64,000 nucleotides of DNA from DTU024 sp964518875 (GCA_964518875.1 CAZFHI010000002.1:91428-155427), one strand, 5' to 3'; shown: positions 36,912 through 45,747, counted from the first letter of the stretch. Translations and numbers: made by a program. The notes: generated from the letters alone by a model not told the origin.

Positions 36912-37838
36912 TTATTCCAGCGTTATAGCGTTGCGGTCGGCGATGTCATCGCCTTCCGCGTCTTCGCCTATAAGACCTACGAGCAGGTAATCGTCGTTTA
37001 ATATGTCGTGATGGAATTCCTTCAAAAGGTGGAAGTTTTTAACTTCTCCCGTGCTCGCGCAGTGCATTCTCGGGTTAGTGCAGTAGTGCAGCTTATCGCC
37101 TATAAGTATATGTCTTTCGTCGTGATAGCTTACAGGCACGTCCTGCGCTATAAGGTCTTTTATGTATTCTTCCGCCTGTGTTAAGTCCACCTGCGGCTTC
37201 TGCGGGAACTTTAAAAGGAAACCTCTTCTTATGTCGCCATGCACATATTGTATGTCGTTTGGAATATGCTGGTGGAGATAGAACTCCGTCATGTCTTCAG
37301 CGGTATGCGCCATACGGCGGAAATGGGCGTTTTTATTGACTATATCCGCGATATCCTGTGGTTCAGGGCCAAAGAGGTTGGGCCTTGTAATTATTATTTC
37401 TTCGCCTATGCCTATAAGCAGCTCCGCGTTTGTGTGCATAAACGGGTAAATCATTTCAAAGTGCTCCACAACGACGCGCCTTCCCATGCTGACAGCTTTT
37501 TTTGTAGCCTCCGCAAGTTCATACAGCTGCGTAAACGCGGATTCAAAGCGCACGTCCATGTGATAGGTATGCGGCTCGTAGAACTCGTTTTCGCTTACGT
37601 CTAAAAGCGGGAGCGGCCTTATGTTTACGCCGTGGTCGTCGTTAGTAAGGTCAAGCCCAGGGAACATGCCTTTGATAAGCAGGCTCTTGCCCGTGCCGGC
37701 AGGGCCTATTATGCCTATAAGGCGGTCTTCGGGGTCCAAGTGCTGCTGGGCTATCTGCTGACCTATCGCAAGCATGCGCCGCATGCCCCTCGGCGCAAAA
37801 TACACGCTGTAATAAGGGCTTACGTAATTTCCCCTCAA
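36912..37838 (-). CDS. P-loop protein with 'alanine-tRNA synthetase second additional domain'-like C-terminus
   Basis: About 308 aa. No ATG fits: the likely start is TTG 37838, just after the upstream stop, or GTG 37805. It carries FAPRGMRRML, a Walker A GPAGTGKS near residue 47, LTNDDHGVNIRPLPLLDV, RVVVEHFEMIYP and a C-terminal YCTNPRMHCASTGEV. The last resembles the tRNA_SAD metal-site region of AlaX/ThrRS editing domains. Proteins of this type accompany methylaspartate mutase and ammonia-lyase genes in other clostridia, and the tight junction with mal supports co-function. I know no demonstrated role; a nucleotide-dependent chaperone or regulator for the B12 mutase is a guess. Confidence 0.7.
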   Translation of the reverse strand: MRGNYVSPYYSVYFAPRGMRRMLAIGQQIAQQHLDPEDRLIGIIGPAGTGKSLLIKGMFPGLDLTNDDHGVNIRPLPLLDVSENEFYEPHTYHMDVRFESAFTQLYELAEATKKAVSMGRRVVVEHFEMIYPFMHTNAELLIGIGEEIIITRPNLFGPEPQDIADIVNKNAHFRRMAHTAEDMTEFYLHQHIPNDIQYVHGDIRRGFLLKFPQKPQVDLTQAEEYIKDLIAQDVPVSYHDERHILIGDKLHYCTNPRMHCASTGEVKNFHLLKEFHHDILNDDYLLVGLIGEDAEGDDIADRNAITLE

Positions 37839-37839
37839 G

Positions 37840-39084
37840 TTAAACTGCCTTCGCCCTCTTAAGAGCCAGTATGCGTTCCATCTCGTTGAAGCACAGCATA
37901 TAGCCTTCGTCAACGCCCATGCCGGGCTTCGAAAGTACCTGATCCGCCCCGTCCGCCATGGCGCAGTGTATGCACGCCTTTACGGATACGTTCGTTTCGT
38001 TGCAGCTTCCGCCCTGGTACGCGCCTATGCCTTTCTCCTTGCAGTATATAACAGCTTCTATCGTGTTGTGTATGCTGCCTAAGTCCGGCGTTTTAATTTG
38101 AATCATATGGCCCGCTTTCGCGTCCGCAAAAAGCTTTATGTCTTCTAATGTATTGCACCATTCGTCAGCGACTATTTCAACGGGTATTCCGCGTCTATCT
38201 AACTCTTTGCGCAGGCCCGCCATGTCTTTAAGCTGCTTTTCACGGCTGCCGGAATCCATAGGCCCTTCTATGCGCAGCTTAAGAGGCGACGCGGCTTTGG
38301 CGAGCGTTTCTAAGTAGTCTGCCATCGCCTTGTAGTTGTCTTCGCCGAACACCTGCCCTATCGTGCCGTAGCAGTCTATATGCAGTGCTGGTTTATAGTC
38401 TTTGCTCGGAGCAAAATCCTGCACGCGCTTTTTAAGCCATTTCACATATTCAAGAAGCTTTTCGCCGGATTCGCCTGTTTTTTCTACGGAGTTGAAGAGC
38501 CCGTGAGGTATTACAGGCATGCTTTTCATTATCATTTTATCGGCGTTGTTGTAGCGGTCGTCTCCCGACTGGCTGAATATAGGCACAAGCTTATCGGAAA
38601 CCTTAAGCCCGTATTCCTCCGCAACTACATCGCACATAAGCTTGTTCTTTGCCTTTGCCACAGCGTCAAGTATTGCCTGTGATACGCCGTAGCGCACAGC
38701 CGTATGCAGCCTTTTGCCGTCAACGTGCAGCCCGTCTATTTTTTTGGCAAGGCGTCTGAATGAATCCAGCTCTTCGCCTACAAGCGCCTCGGCGACGTCT
38801 TTTTCTATCATAGGTATAAATGTTTTCGCCAAGAACAGCGGGTCGCGGCCGCCCGCTCCCGAATACTGCACAGCGCAGCAGTCGCCCACGGCGACAAGGC
38901 CGTTTTCAAGGACGAGCATAACGCTTATGGATTCGCCCGCCTGGCGTATCGCGGTGAAGCCTTCAGTTACAGGCTTGCCAAGGTACATATTACCATCCGT
39001 TTTTGCGCCCTGCTTTATGGCTCTCTGGTCGTCAAAAAAGAAGCCTGTGCGCCCCGGCGAGCAGATTAGTTGTTTGATTTTCAT
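37840..39084 (-). CDS. mal: Methylaspartate ammonia-lyase
   Basis: 414 aa from the ATG at 39084, close to the 413 aa of the C. tetanomorphum enzyme; an upstream TTG is rejected. It is an enolase-superfamily protein: an N-terminal cap (PGRTGFFFDDQRAI) and a barrel with the family's catalytic Lys region (QIKTPDLGSIHN), metal acidic residues in HIDCYGT, RIEGPMD and VADEWCN, and YQGGSCNETN. It removes ammonia from (2S,3S)-3-methylaspartate to give mesaconate, the second step of the methylaspartate route of glutamate fermentation. It lies 18 bp after glmE in the same operon. Confidence 0.95.
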   Translation of the reverse strand: MKIKQLICSPGRTGFFFDDQRAIKQGAKTDGNMYLGKPVTEGFTAIRQAGESISVMLVLENGLVAVGDCCAVQYSGAGGRDPLFLAKTFIPMIEKDVAEALVGEELDSFRRLAKKIDGLHVDGKRLHTAVRYGVSQAILDAVAKAKNKLMCDVVAEEYGLKVSDKLVPIFSQSGDDRYNNADKMIMKSMPVIPHGLFNSVEKTGESGEKLLEYVKWLKKRVQDFAPSKDYKPALHIDCYGTIGQVFGEDNYKAMADYLETLAKAASPLKLRIEGPMDSGSREKQLKDMAGLRKELDRRGIPVEIVADEWCNTLEDIKLFADAKAGHMIQIKTPDLGSIHNTIEAVIYCKEKGIGAYQGGSCNETNVSVKACIHCAMADGADQVLSKPGMGVDEGYMLCFNEMERILALKRAKAV

Positions 39085-39102
39085 TTTTTCACTCTCTTTC
39101 AA

Positions 39103-40560
39103 TTATTTGTTTTTGGGGCGGCCTACAAGGCGTCCCTTGCTTATAGCGTAAATATCGTCAACGACCATCTGGAAGTTGACGGCACGGCGTTCCTGCCTGC
39201 CGCGCGTTTCAAGCTTTTTCCTGTGGTACTCTTTTACAGAGTCGTCAAAAGGCAGGTTGCCTGTATTAAGAAAGCGCACAGCGCCTTCATTGTCTCTTGC
39301 CGGCATCATCTTTCCCATGTTGAAGCGGCTCGGGGCAAACGGCACGTCTATAACGCCTGCTTCAAAAGCGCGCACGCAGCCTTCCGCTATGTCGCCGTCG
39401 CCAAGCTCTAAGGTGCGCTCTAAGATCTGCTCCGTTTCGCGGTTTATAAGATCCACTTCTTCAAGCAGGAAGCTGTCATGCGGCATCTCCTGGTCTGCAA
39501 GCATCGTTATTACCTGCTTTGTAGCGCGAAGGCCCGCGGCGTTCGCTTCCTTCGTGGGAACGCCTATCGCTTCATGCGGCGTTTTTACTATTACCTTTGT
39601 GGCCTTTGAAAGCGCGGCTACCGCGCTTCCCCAGCATATAACGCCAAAGGCCTTAGCTTCATCCTGCGGGAAGCCGCCCATCCACTGGTGAAGAACGGTT
39701 GAAAGCGTGCAGTCCTTATAGCCGAAGCGCTTAAAGTATTTATCGCACATCTGGCGCAGCGACTCTATGGCGGCGACGTCCTGCACAAGGTTGCCGCACT
39801 GCCCGTAGCCCACGCTTATATTTTTTACGCCCTGCTCCGCCGCGAGAATGGCCTCTATTATGCCGACCGCGTTTGAAATGCACGGCGGCACGAGCGTGCC
39901 CGTAAGGGGGCCGAACGGCTCGCGGTTAATGGACAGGCCGTGCTCCTCGTATATTCCCGCTAATCTGTCCACATACTGCCATTTTTTTATCGTTTCATAC
40001 AGCGGAACATTTTTAGCATAGGGAATGTTGTATGAAATTCCGCCGCCTTCAAAGCTCGTAAACCCGCCCGCGAGCGTTACTTCCGCAAGCAGCCTTGCGT
40101 CCGGCGTGCCATGGCGCACCTGCACGGGAGATTTTACGCTTTCTGTTACCATGCGGCATCCCCTTTTCCCGTAGTTTACGGCAGGGAAGCCGTTAAGCAT
40201 GGACTTGCCGTGCATTTTGCTCTCGTTTATACCATGTTCCGCGTCTTCATAGCGGTTAAGCCTTGTGTAGCTGTCTATTGTAGTGGGGAGCAAATCCGCT
40301 TCTCCTTCTTCTTCAAGATACCGAAGCAGCTTTATATGGCTTTCGACAAGCGCTACGCCCGCCCTTGGCTGTATTAAAGTGTATTTCCCCTCTATCGCCT
40401 TATTTAGCTTTGCGCAGAAACGTTTTTCATTCGGTATCCGCTTTTGGTACTCAAACGCTTCGTTAAGGTCTAAGTCGGCGCCCGTGGGCCACGTCGCCAA
40501 AACTTCTTCTCTTTCTTTCAAAAACTCGGCATCGTCATACCTTTTGTTCTGAACCTGCAT
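39103..40560 (-). CDS. glmE: Methylaspartate (glutamate) mutase, epsilon subunit
   Basis: 485 aa from the ATG at 40560, preceded by GGAGGGG; this equals the usual length (about 483). It is the large catalytic barrel subunit of coenzyme-B12 glutamate mutase, which with GlmS turns L-glutamate into (2S,3S)-3-methylaspartate. Visible family stretches include LIQPRAGVAL near 80, RHGTPDARLL, EGGGISYNIPYAKN, SVGYGQCGN and HQWMGGFPQD. Its ATG overlaps the stop of glmL by one base, so the subunit and its reactivator are co-translated. Confidence 0.96.
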   Translation of the reverse strand: MQVQNKRYDDAEFLKEREEVLATWPTGADLDLNEAFEYQKRIPNEKRFCAKLNKAIEGKYTLIQPRAGVALVESHIKLLRYLEEEGEADLLPTTIDSYTRLNRYEDAEHGINESKMHGKSMLNGFPAVNYGKRGCRMVTESVKSPVQVRHGTPDARLLAEVTLAGGFTSFEGGGISYNIPYAKNVPLYETIKKWQYVDRLAGIYEEHGLSINREPFGPLTGTLVPPCISNAVGIIEAILAAEQGVKNISVGYGQCGNLVQDVAAIESLRQMCDKYFKRFGYKDCTLSTVLHQWMGGFPQDEAKAFGVICWGSAVAALSKATKVIVKTPHEAIGVPTKEANAAGLRATKQVITMLADQEMPHDSFLLEEVDLINRETEQILERTLELGDGDIAEGCVRAFEAGVIDVPFAPSRFNMGKMMPARDNEGAVRFLNTGNLPFDDSVKEYHRKKLETRGRQERRAVNFQMVVDDIYAISKGRLVGRPKNK

Positions 40561-41942
40561 TAATCCGCCCCTCCTATATTGTCTTTCATAATCGCGCACG
40601 CGGCCTCCCTGTCGCATGTCGCAAGCAGTCCCATAGCCGATAGTATGTACCTTTTATCTATATACGCCCCGGCCTTTCTTGGAACAAGCCGTTGCTCGTC
40701 AACATTTTCAACCGCCATATCCAGTATATGCTGCCCGTTGTTTGAATGTATCAAAGCGCCGCCCGTTAAAATGACCGTCTTTACATTAGTAAGGTCCTTG
40801 CCCTGCTGCTTAAACACCGCTCCGCTCGGAGTAAATACGCGCTGCACTTCCCCCGCGTGGCGTATGAGCGCCGTGCGCACAGCAAGCGCCGCGAGCGCTT
40901 CATCGAGCATATGTTCTTTTTGCGTTTCAGGTATAAAGGATTTGTCCTTTTTCAATATGCTTATATAGTTTTCGACATCTTGTTCCTCAGCCTTCGCTAA
41001 AGAAGCCACAGCTTCAATACCCGCCGCTTCTATTATGCCCATAGAGCTGTACCGCATGCCTATATCGCCTTCAACGCTGCGCTTGGCGTACGGTTCCTGC
41101 AAGCCGTGCAGCATGACGGACGACTGGCTCGGATACCCCTTTGCGATAGAATACACGTCCGTCGTAGCGCCGCCTAAATCTATGCAGACTATTTCTCCCA
41201 AGCCCTTGACGTTTTCAGTGCCTTCCGAGAGCAAAGTAAGAGCGCTTAATACAGACGACGGCGTAGGCATAAGTATGCCGTCTATAAGCGCTTTTTCTTT
41301 GCTAAGGCCCTTGCCTGATATTATGCGTTCCAAAAATATTCTTCGTATTACCTGTTGAGCCGGCGCAATGTTCAGCCGGTTAAGCTCCGGCATTACATTT
41401 TCAGTTATAAATACGGGATGCAGCGGAGATTCTATTGAAGAAGCGCAGCTTTTATCAGCGCTCCGGTTGCCCGCTATTACGACGGGGAAAGGTTTTTCGC
41501 ATTTGGCTATTTTTTTAGCGTTCGCTTCTATTACTTTATAGTTTCCCCCGTCCGTGCCGCCCGTCAGCAGAAAAATATCGGGGTTTATTGAGTCTATTTC
41601 TTTTATATCGTCATCTGTCAGCTCATACGCGTAAGTTTTAAGCACTTTAGCTCCTGCGCCGAATGCGGCAAGCCTTGCAGCCTTGCTCGTAAGCGACGGT
41701 ACAAGCCCGCTTGCAAGCATACGGAGACCGCCGGCGGCGCTCGAGCAGGCAAGACGCTTGGCGCAGCTTACGTCGCCCGCTTTTTTCTTAAGAATGTCAA
41801 GGGCGTTTTGAAAGCCCTGCATAATATCTGTCTGAGCGGTTGTAAAGCTCTGCGCGGTCGCCGTTATGCGCCTTTCGTCAAGATCAGCTAAAGTAAGCTT
41901 TGTAAATGTAGAGCCAAAATCTATCAGCAGTACAGATTGCAT
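40560..41942 (-). CDS. glmL: GlmL, glutamate mutase-associated ASKHA ATPase (reactivator)
   Basis: 460 aa with actin/Hsp70-type phosphate loops: LIDFGSTFTKLTL at residue 6, CIDLGGATTDVYSI near 250, and an adenosine motif LTGGALIH near 395. The family (MutL/GlmL) is encoded between the two mutase subunits and is thought to exchange damaged B12 on the enzyme. Here it lies between glmS and glmE with a two-base gap and a one-base overlap, as in C. tetanomorphum. Confidence 0.93.
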   Translation of the reverse strand: MQSVLLIDFGSTFTKLTLADLDERRITATAQSFTTAQTDIMQGFQNALDILKKKAGDVSCAKRLACSSAAGGLRMLASGLVPSLTSKAARLAAFGAGAKVLKTYAYELTDDDIKEIDSINPDIFLLTGGTDGGNYKVIEANAKKIAKCEKPFPVVIAGNRSADKSCASSIESPLHPVFITENVMPELNRLNIAPAQQVIRRIFLERIISGKGLSKEKALIDGILMPTPSSVLSALTLLSEGTENVKGLGEIVCIDLGGATTDVYSIAKGYPSQSSVMLHGLQEPYAKRSVEGDIGMRYSSMGIIEAAGIEAVASLAKAEEQDVENYISILKKDKSFIPETQKEHMLDEALAALAVRTALIRHAGEVQRVFTPSGAVFKQQGKDLTNVKTVILTGGALIHSNNGQHILDMAVENVDEQRLVPRKAGAYIDKRYILSAMGLLATCDREAACAIMKDNIGGAD

Positions 41943-41944
41943 GT

Positions 41945-42361
41945 TTATTTTTCGCCCAGCAAATCTTCTTTAAGAGCCGCTATCGTGGTTTCCGGCGGAG
42001 TTCCTGGGCCGAACACCCTGTCAAAGCCCATTGCCTTAAAGCGTTTTTCCACATCTTCAAAGGGCTGTTTTCCTACGACTATGTTGCCGCCCACGTACAA
42101 AAGAATACCTTCAAGCCCCGCCTCGTCGCACTTTTCCCTGAAGCCCTGGCAGTCCAGCTCTCCATGGCCGTACAATGACGAAACTATAATGCAGTCCGCG
42201 TTGGACTCTATGGCGGCTTCTATATATTCCTCCTGAGATACCATAACACCCAGATTGACAACGTTAAATCCCGCTTCACTAAAAGCATAGTAAAGTATCT
42301 GGTTACCAACGGCGTGGACGTCCGCGCCTATAACCCCCAGGACAATTGTCTTTTTTTCCAT
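41945..42361 (-). CDS. glmS: Methylaspartate mutase, sigma (B12-binding) subunit
   Basis: 138 aa, the standard size. The cobalamin-binding signature DVHAVGN (DxHxxG) is at residue 14, with SSLYGHGE near 61 and YVGGNIVVG near 92. Its His replaces the benzimidazole ligand of cobalamin and delivers the cofactor to GlmE. It is the first gene of the operon, with an AAGGAGGC ribosome site and a sigma-A promoter 30 bp upstream. Confidence 0.96.
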   Translation of the reverse strand: MEKKTIVLGVIGADVHAVGNQILYYAFSEAGFNVVNLGVMVSQEEYIEAAIESNADCIIVSSLYGHGELDCQGFREKCDEAGLEGILLYVGGNIVVGKQPFEDVEKRFKAMGFDRVFGPGTPPETTIAALKEDLLGEK

Positions 42362-42390
42362 CAGGATGCCTCCTTGTTTTTACTGTGTTT

Positions 42391-42419
42391 ATCCTATATT
42401 AATAAGCATCTTTTGTCAA
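42391..42419 (-). promoter_or_regulatory. Sigma-A promoter of the glutamate mutase operon
   Basis: Minus-strand perfect TTGACA (42414-42419) and TAGGAT (42391-42396), 17 bp apart. The short leader leaves no room for a cobalamin riboswitch. The rest of the gap to 42603 is AT-rich with one weak hairpin near 42465-42480. Confidence 0.7.
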
Positions 42420-42603
42420 TGCATATTTGTAAAATTTTATTCATTTTTGTACCGTAATAAAAAATACCGCTGTAAGCGGCTTTATGTTTAAGTTATAAAT
42501 AATTAAATAATATTTGTTGTTTGCTTTTTTAAATGTTATACCGGTTAAAAAAACATAGTGTTAAGCGGAAAGACTTGATCCTTCGCGTATGTAAGCCATA
42601 CAA

Positions 42604-43512
42604 TCAGCCCCACATAAGGCTGAGCGCCGGAACGACCTGCTTTTTGCGGCTTACGACATGCTCAAGAAACACCTCGTTTTTATCCGGCTCTACGTTAAAG
42701 GCCTGCTTTATTACGTCCTTTTCGCCGACATATAAAAGAAACGTGCCTTCTTTTAGTACGTCGGTAATCATAAGCAGCATCATATCCTGAGCTTTTTCTT
42801 CCATGGTCTTTTTCATAAGTTCAATGAGCTCGTCCTTGCGTTTTAGAACAAGACTTGAATCCGCGGTAGTAACCTGCCCTATGCCTATGCTGTAGCCTGC
42901 TATGTGAAAGTCCTTATAGTCAGTAAACAAAAGTTCCTCCGCCGTACGGTCTATTCCAGCGGAAGCGTTGAATATTGCGTTTGCAATATCGTCTAAATTA
43001 ACGTCCCCTATGCGCGCAAACCTGCTCGCCATGTCCATGTCTTTTTTAGTGCATGTAGGGGATTTAAAGCTGACCGTGTCAGAAACTATCGCGGTAGCCA
43101 TGAGCCCAGCCAATTTCTTCTGCGGCACAAGGCCGTTTTCCTGGAACATTGTAGCTATAATAGTGTTCGTGCAGCCGACAGGCTCGTTGCGCACGTATAC
43201 GGGGTTTAAAGTCTGCACGTCCGCTAAGCGGTGATGGTCTATAACGGCCACAATTTCCGCCTGCTCAAGCCCCGGCACAGACTGAGAAAGCTCGTTGTGA
43301 TCAACCAGCACCACCTTTTTGCGCCTCGGGTTTATAAGGTGGTAGCGTGAAAGGCTTCCCAAAACATTTCCTAATTTATCTATAATAGGGTATGAATGAA
43401 AACGGTTTTCAAGCACTTTTTTGCGCACGTCGTCTATGTATTCTTCAGGCAGAAATGTAACTACGCGACCGCATGAAAGTATGCTTGAAATAGATAGGGA
43501 CAGGTACAGCAT
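42604..43512 (-). CDS. ppaC: Family II inorganic pyrophosphatase, C-terminal part (after in-frame stop)
   Basis: 302 aa counted from the first ATG after the TAA at 43525-43527. It is in the same frame as the upstream half; LAVR is encoded between the stop and this ATG. It contains the end of the second CBS domain (SYPIIDKLGNVLGSLSR), metal and catalytic motifs of the DHH domain (VLVDHNE, AVIDHHRLAD) and the DHHA2 domain with LKRKDEL near 230. The first Mn site (GHRNPDTDS) is in the other half, so this part alone cannot be a normal enzyme. There is no proper ribosome site for ATG 43512. It may be reached by read-through, or the gene may be broken. Confidence 0.8.
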   Translation of the reverse strand: MLYLSLSISSILSCGRVVTFLPEEYIDDVRKKVLENRFHSYPIIDKLGNVLGSLSRYHLINPRRKKVVLVDHNELSQSVPGLEQAEIVAVIDHHRLADVQTLNPVYVRNEPVGCTNTIIATMFQENGLVPQKKLAGLMATAIVSDTVSFKSPTCTKKDMDMASRFARIGDVNLDDIANAIFNASAGIDRTAEELLFTDYKDFHIAGYSIGIGQVTTADSSLVLKRKDELIELMKKTMEEKAQDMMLLMITDVLKEGTFLLYVGEKDVIKQAFNVEPDKNEVFLEHVVSRKKQVVPALSLMWG

Positions 43513-43524
43513 CCTTACTGCAAG

Positions 43525-44220
43525 TTAAGCGTCAAGCGGGGTATATATAACCGGCATTTGCGGGTTCATATCCCTTAACTCTTTTGAATATTCCGCCTGG
43601 CACAGCACTATGCACGACGCCCCTGTTTTAATCGCCTGTTTGAAGGCTTCCGGCTGGCTGCCTATAAAAGCAATGCAGCCTTCCATCAGGCCAAAGGAAT
43701 TGTCCTCCGAACGCGGCAGCGTAATCGATATGCCGCCCGACAGCGTGTCCACAGGTCTTGCCGGGCTGTTTACGAGGTTGCCTTCCAAAGCCGCCAGCAC
43801 GTTGAATATAGGTACGGAATCTATTTTTCTGTTGCTTAGGGCGTCCATATCGTATGCCGCTATATCGCCCCTTGTAACCATGCCGCAGAGCTTGTCGTTT
43901 TCGTCCACCACAGGCAGGGCGGAAAGCGAGGTATCGTTTAAAAATACGTTCCACGCGGCCTGTATGGTAAGCCTTGCGCTAAGCACCGGCGGACGGTCAA
44001 AGTCCAGGTCGCGCACCTGCGTCCTTACGTTGGTAATCTTAAGCGGCGCTTCAAAGCCGAAATGCTCCAGCGCAAGATGCGTTTCATCGTTAACTCCGCC
44101 TAACCTTACAGGTATATACTCGCGGTTGCCCAAAGCGTTCTGCAGCGCTGCGTAAGCCATCGCGGCCACGATGGAATCTGTGTCCGGGTTGCGGTGGCCA
44201 GTAACAAAAATAGGCTCCAT
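43525..44220 (-). CDS. ppaC: Family II inorganic pyrophosphatase, N-terminal part (CBS/DRTGG type), ends at in-frame TAA
   Basis: 231 aa from ATG 44220, preceded by AGGAGGAG. It starts with the Mn-binding GHRNPDTDS at residue 7, then a CBS domain (SALPVVDENDKLCGMVTRGDIA) and a DRTGG-like domain (FGLMEGCIAFIGSQPEAFKQAI). It stops at PVIYTPLDA-TAA where relatives continue with Tyr/Phe and a stretch like TVARxL. Both halves together (about 538 codons) equal a normal CBS-regulated pyrophosphatase, which hydrolyses pyrophosphate and is controlled by adenine nucleotides. Read as one gene, it needs only this stop to be sense. Confidence 0.82.
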   Translation of the reverse strand: MEPIFVTGHRNPDTDSIVAAMAYAALQNALGNREYIPVRLGGVNDETHLALEHFGFEAPLKITNVRTQVRDLDFDRPPVLSARLTIQAAWNVFLNDTSLSALPVVDENDKLCGMVTRGDIAAYDMDALSNRKIDSVPIFNVLAALEGNLVNSPARPVDTLSGGISITLPRSEDNSFGLMEGCIAFIGSQPEAFKQAIKTGASCIVLCQAEYSKELRDMNPQMPVIYTPLDA

Positions 44221-44240
44221 AACTCCTCCTTTTAAGGACA

Positions 44241-44269
44241 AGTTTACTGTTTATTACTTGGGTTGTCAA
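44241..44269 (-). promoter_or_regulatory. Sigma-A promoter of the pyrophosphatase gene
   Basis: Minus-strand TTGACA (44264-44269) and TAAACT (44241-44246), 17 bp apart, 20 bp before the start codon. Confidence 0.65.
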
Positions 44270-44396
44270 TTTAATACGGCGAAGCGCTGACGCCTTTATA
44301 AGCTTAATTTATAAACCCGCATAATGCCGCGGCTAAAACCTACTTTATAAGCGGCTTAACGCTTTAATACTTTTAACGCCCGCATAATCCGCGGGC

Positions 44397-44425
44397 TTGC
44401 TTACTTTTTGGTATCAGGCTATAAT
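44397..44425 (+). promoter_or_regulatory. Sigma-A promoter of the GT4 glycosyltransferase gene
   Basis: TTGCTT (44397-44402) and perfect TATAAT (44420-44425) with 17-bp spacing. A CCCGC/GCGGG hairpin (44379-44394) lies just before it. Confidence 0.65.
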
Positions 44426-44445
44426 TAACAAAAGGAGTGGTACGG

Positions 44446-45609
44446 ATGGAAATTGGTCTGTTTACGGATACCCTTCTGCCGGTCGTTGACGGCGTTGGAA
44501 GGGTAGTGCTCGCATATGCCGAAAACCTGCCCGAGCTTGGCGCTAAGACTGTTGTCAGCGCGCCGTTAAACCACTTTGGCAACAGGGGCGGCCTTCCGTT
44601 TGATTTAATCGATTTTGCTTCTATCAGAGTGCCGAAAATAAAACAATATAAGGCGGGTTCACCCGCGCTTGACTTTCACTACAATAGACGCATGAAACAC
44701 GCCGAGCTTGATATTGCGCATGCCCACAGCCCCTTCATGGCGGGCCAGGAAGCTCTGCGAATAGCGAAATCAAAGCGCATACCGCTTGTAGGCACTTTTC
44801 ACTCGAAATATTATGACGACTTTTACAAGGCGACGCGCAGCGAAGCCCTTTCTCAGGCGCTTACATCCGGCGTTGTTTCTTTTTATGAAAAATGCGACGA
44901 AGTGTGGGCTGTGAGCCGTTCCACAGCAAAAGTGCTTGAAAGCTACGGGTTTAAGGGCGAGATTCAGGTAATGCCAAACGGTGTGGAAATCCGCAGCTTG
45001 GACCCTGAAAAATTAAATGAAGTCGAGCAAAAATTCGCCCTTGGCAAAACGCCCGTGCTTTTATTCGTAGGACAGATAGACTTAAAGAAGAACCTGCTGC
45101 TTGTGCTTAAAGGCGCGGCCTGTCTGAAAAGGCAGGGCGTAGATTTTACGCTTCTTTTAGCCGGGCAGGGACCGGACGTAAAAACGATAGAAGAAAACAT
45201 ACAGAAGCTTAATATTGCGGACCGCATAAGACTTTTAGGCCATATAACGGATTCTGCCCTACTTGACGCTCTTTACGCCAGAGCGAATCTGTTTGTTTTT
45301 CCATCCATATACGACAACGCTCCCATGGTGGTGCGCGAAGCCGCCGTTATGAAAACGCCTTCTGTGCTGATAAATGGCAGCGACGCTTCTGAAATAATAA
45401 ACGACCACGAAAACGGTTTCCTGTGCGAAAACGACGCTGAAAGCTTATGCGCCGTTGTAAAGGCGGCGATTGAAAACCCTGATAACACGGCTAATATAGG
45501 CGTAAACGCCAGCAAGACCATACCTTTATCCTGGAAAACAGTGTTAAGTATGGCGCTTGAGCGCTACGAAGACCTCGCAAAAAATATGAATACCAAATAC
45601 AGGAAATAG
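44446..45609 (+). CDS. GT4 family glycosyltransferase
   Basis: 387 aa from ATG 44446, behind AAAGGAG. Two Rossmann-like domains of the GT-B fold are seen: the N-terminal FTDTLLPVVDGVGRV, HAHSPFMAGQEAL and GTFHSKYYDDF, and the C-terminal VMPNGVE, LLFVGQIDLKKN and FPSIYDNAPMVVREAA (the EX7E acceptor-phosphate motif region). The enzyme transfers a sugar from a nucleotide sugar with retention. Resemblance is to the diacylglycerol glucosyltransferase / mannosyltransferase branch, so a membrane glycolipid is possible, but the acceptor cannot be read from sequence. It is transcribed alone. Confidence 0.85.
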   Translation: MEIGLFTDTLLPVVDGVGRVVLAYAENLPELGAKTVVSAPLNHFGNRGGLPFDLIDFASIRVPKIKQYKAGSPALDFHYNRRMKHAELDIAHAHSPFMAGQEALRIAKSKRIPLVGTFHSKYYDDFYKATRSEALSQALTSGVVSFYEKCDEVWAVSRSTAKVLESYGFKGEIQVMPNGVEIRSLDPEKLNEVEQKFALGKTPVLLFVGQIDLKKNLLLVLKGAACLKRQGVDFTLLLAGQGPDVKTIEENIQKLNIADRIRLLGHITDSALLDALYARANLFVFPSIYDNAPMVVREAAVMKTPSVLINGSDASEIINDHENGFLCENDAESLCAVVKAAIENPDNTANIGVNASKTIPLSWKTVLSMALERYEDLAKNMNTKYRK

Positions 45610-45698
45610 TTTTTAATAATCAAAGTTAATTTAGATTTTTTATTGGATTTTCATATACTCTCTTGCGCCCCGCTTTATTGTTCAATGCTAAACTATTA

Positions 45699-45734
45699 TA
45701 TGTTTTTTCCTGATGGTTCCTGGTATGGTATAAT
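45699..45734 (+). CRISPR. Single degenerate CRISPR repeat, remnant of a type II-C array
   Basis: The 3' part, CCTGATGGTTCCTGGTATGG plus TATAAT, is complementary to the anti-repeat of the tracrRNA at 49470-49613 apart from a few positions. The first ten bases are degenerate. The repeat ends in TGGTATAAT, a perfect extended -10 box, as in Neisseria-type II-C arrays, where each repeat carries its own crRNA promoter. No second copy with a 30-bp spacer is seen on either side, so the array has collapsed. It lies downstream of cas2 and points away from it. Confidence 0.65.
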
Positions 45735-45747
45735 GGACTACAGAAAA

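Noticed and set aside
42362..42603. Cobalamin riboswitch before the B12-dependent mutase operon
   Set aside because: The promoter lies about 30 bp from the glmS start, leaving too short a leader, and no B12-box is seen.
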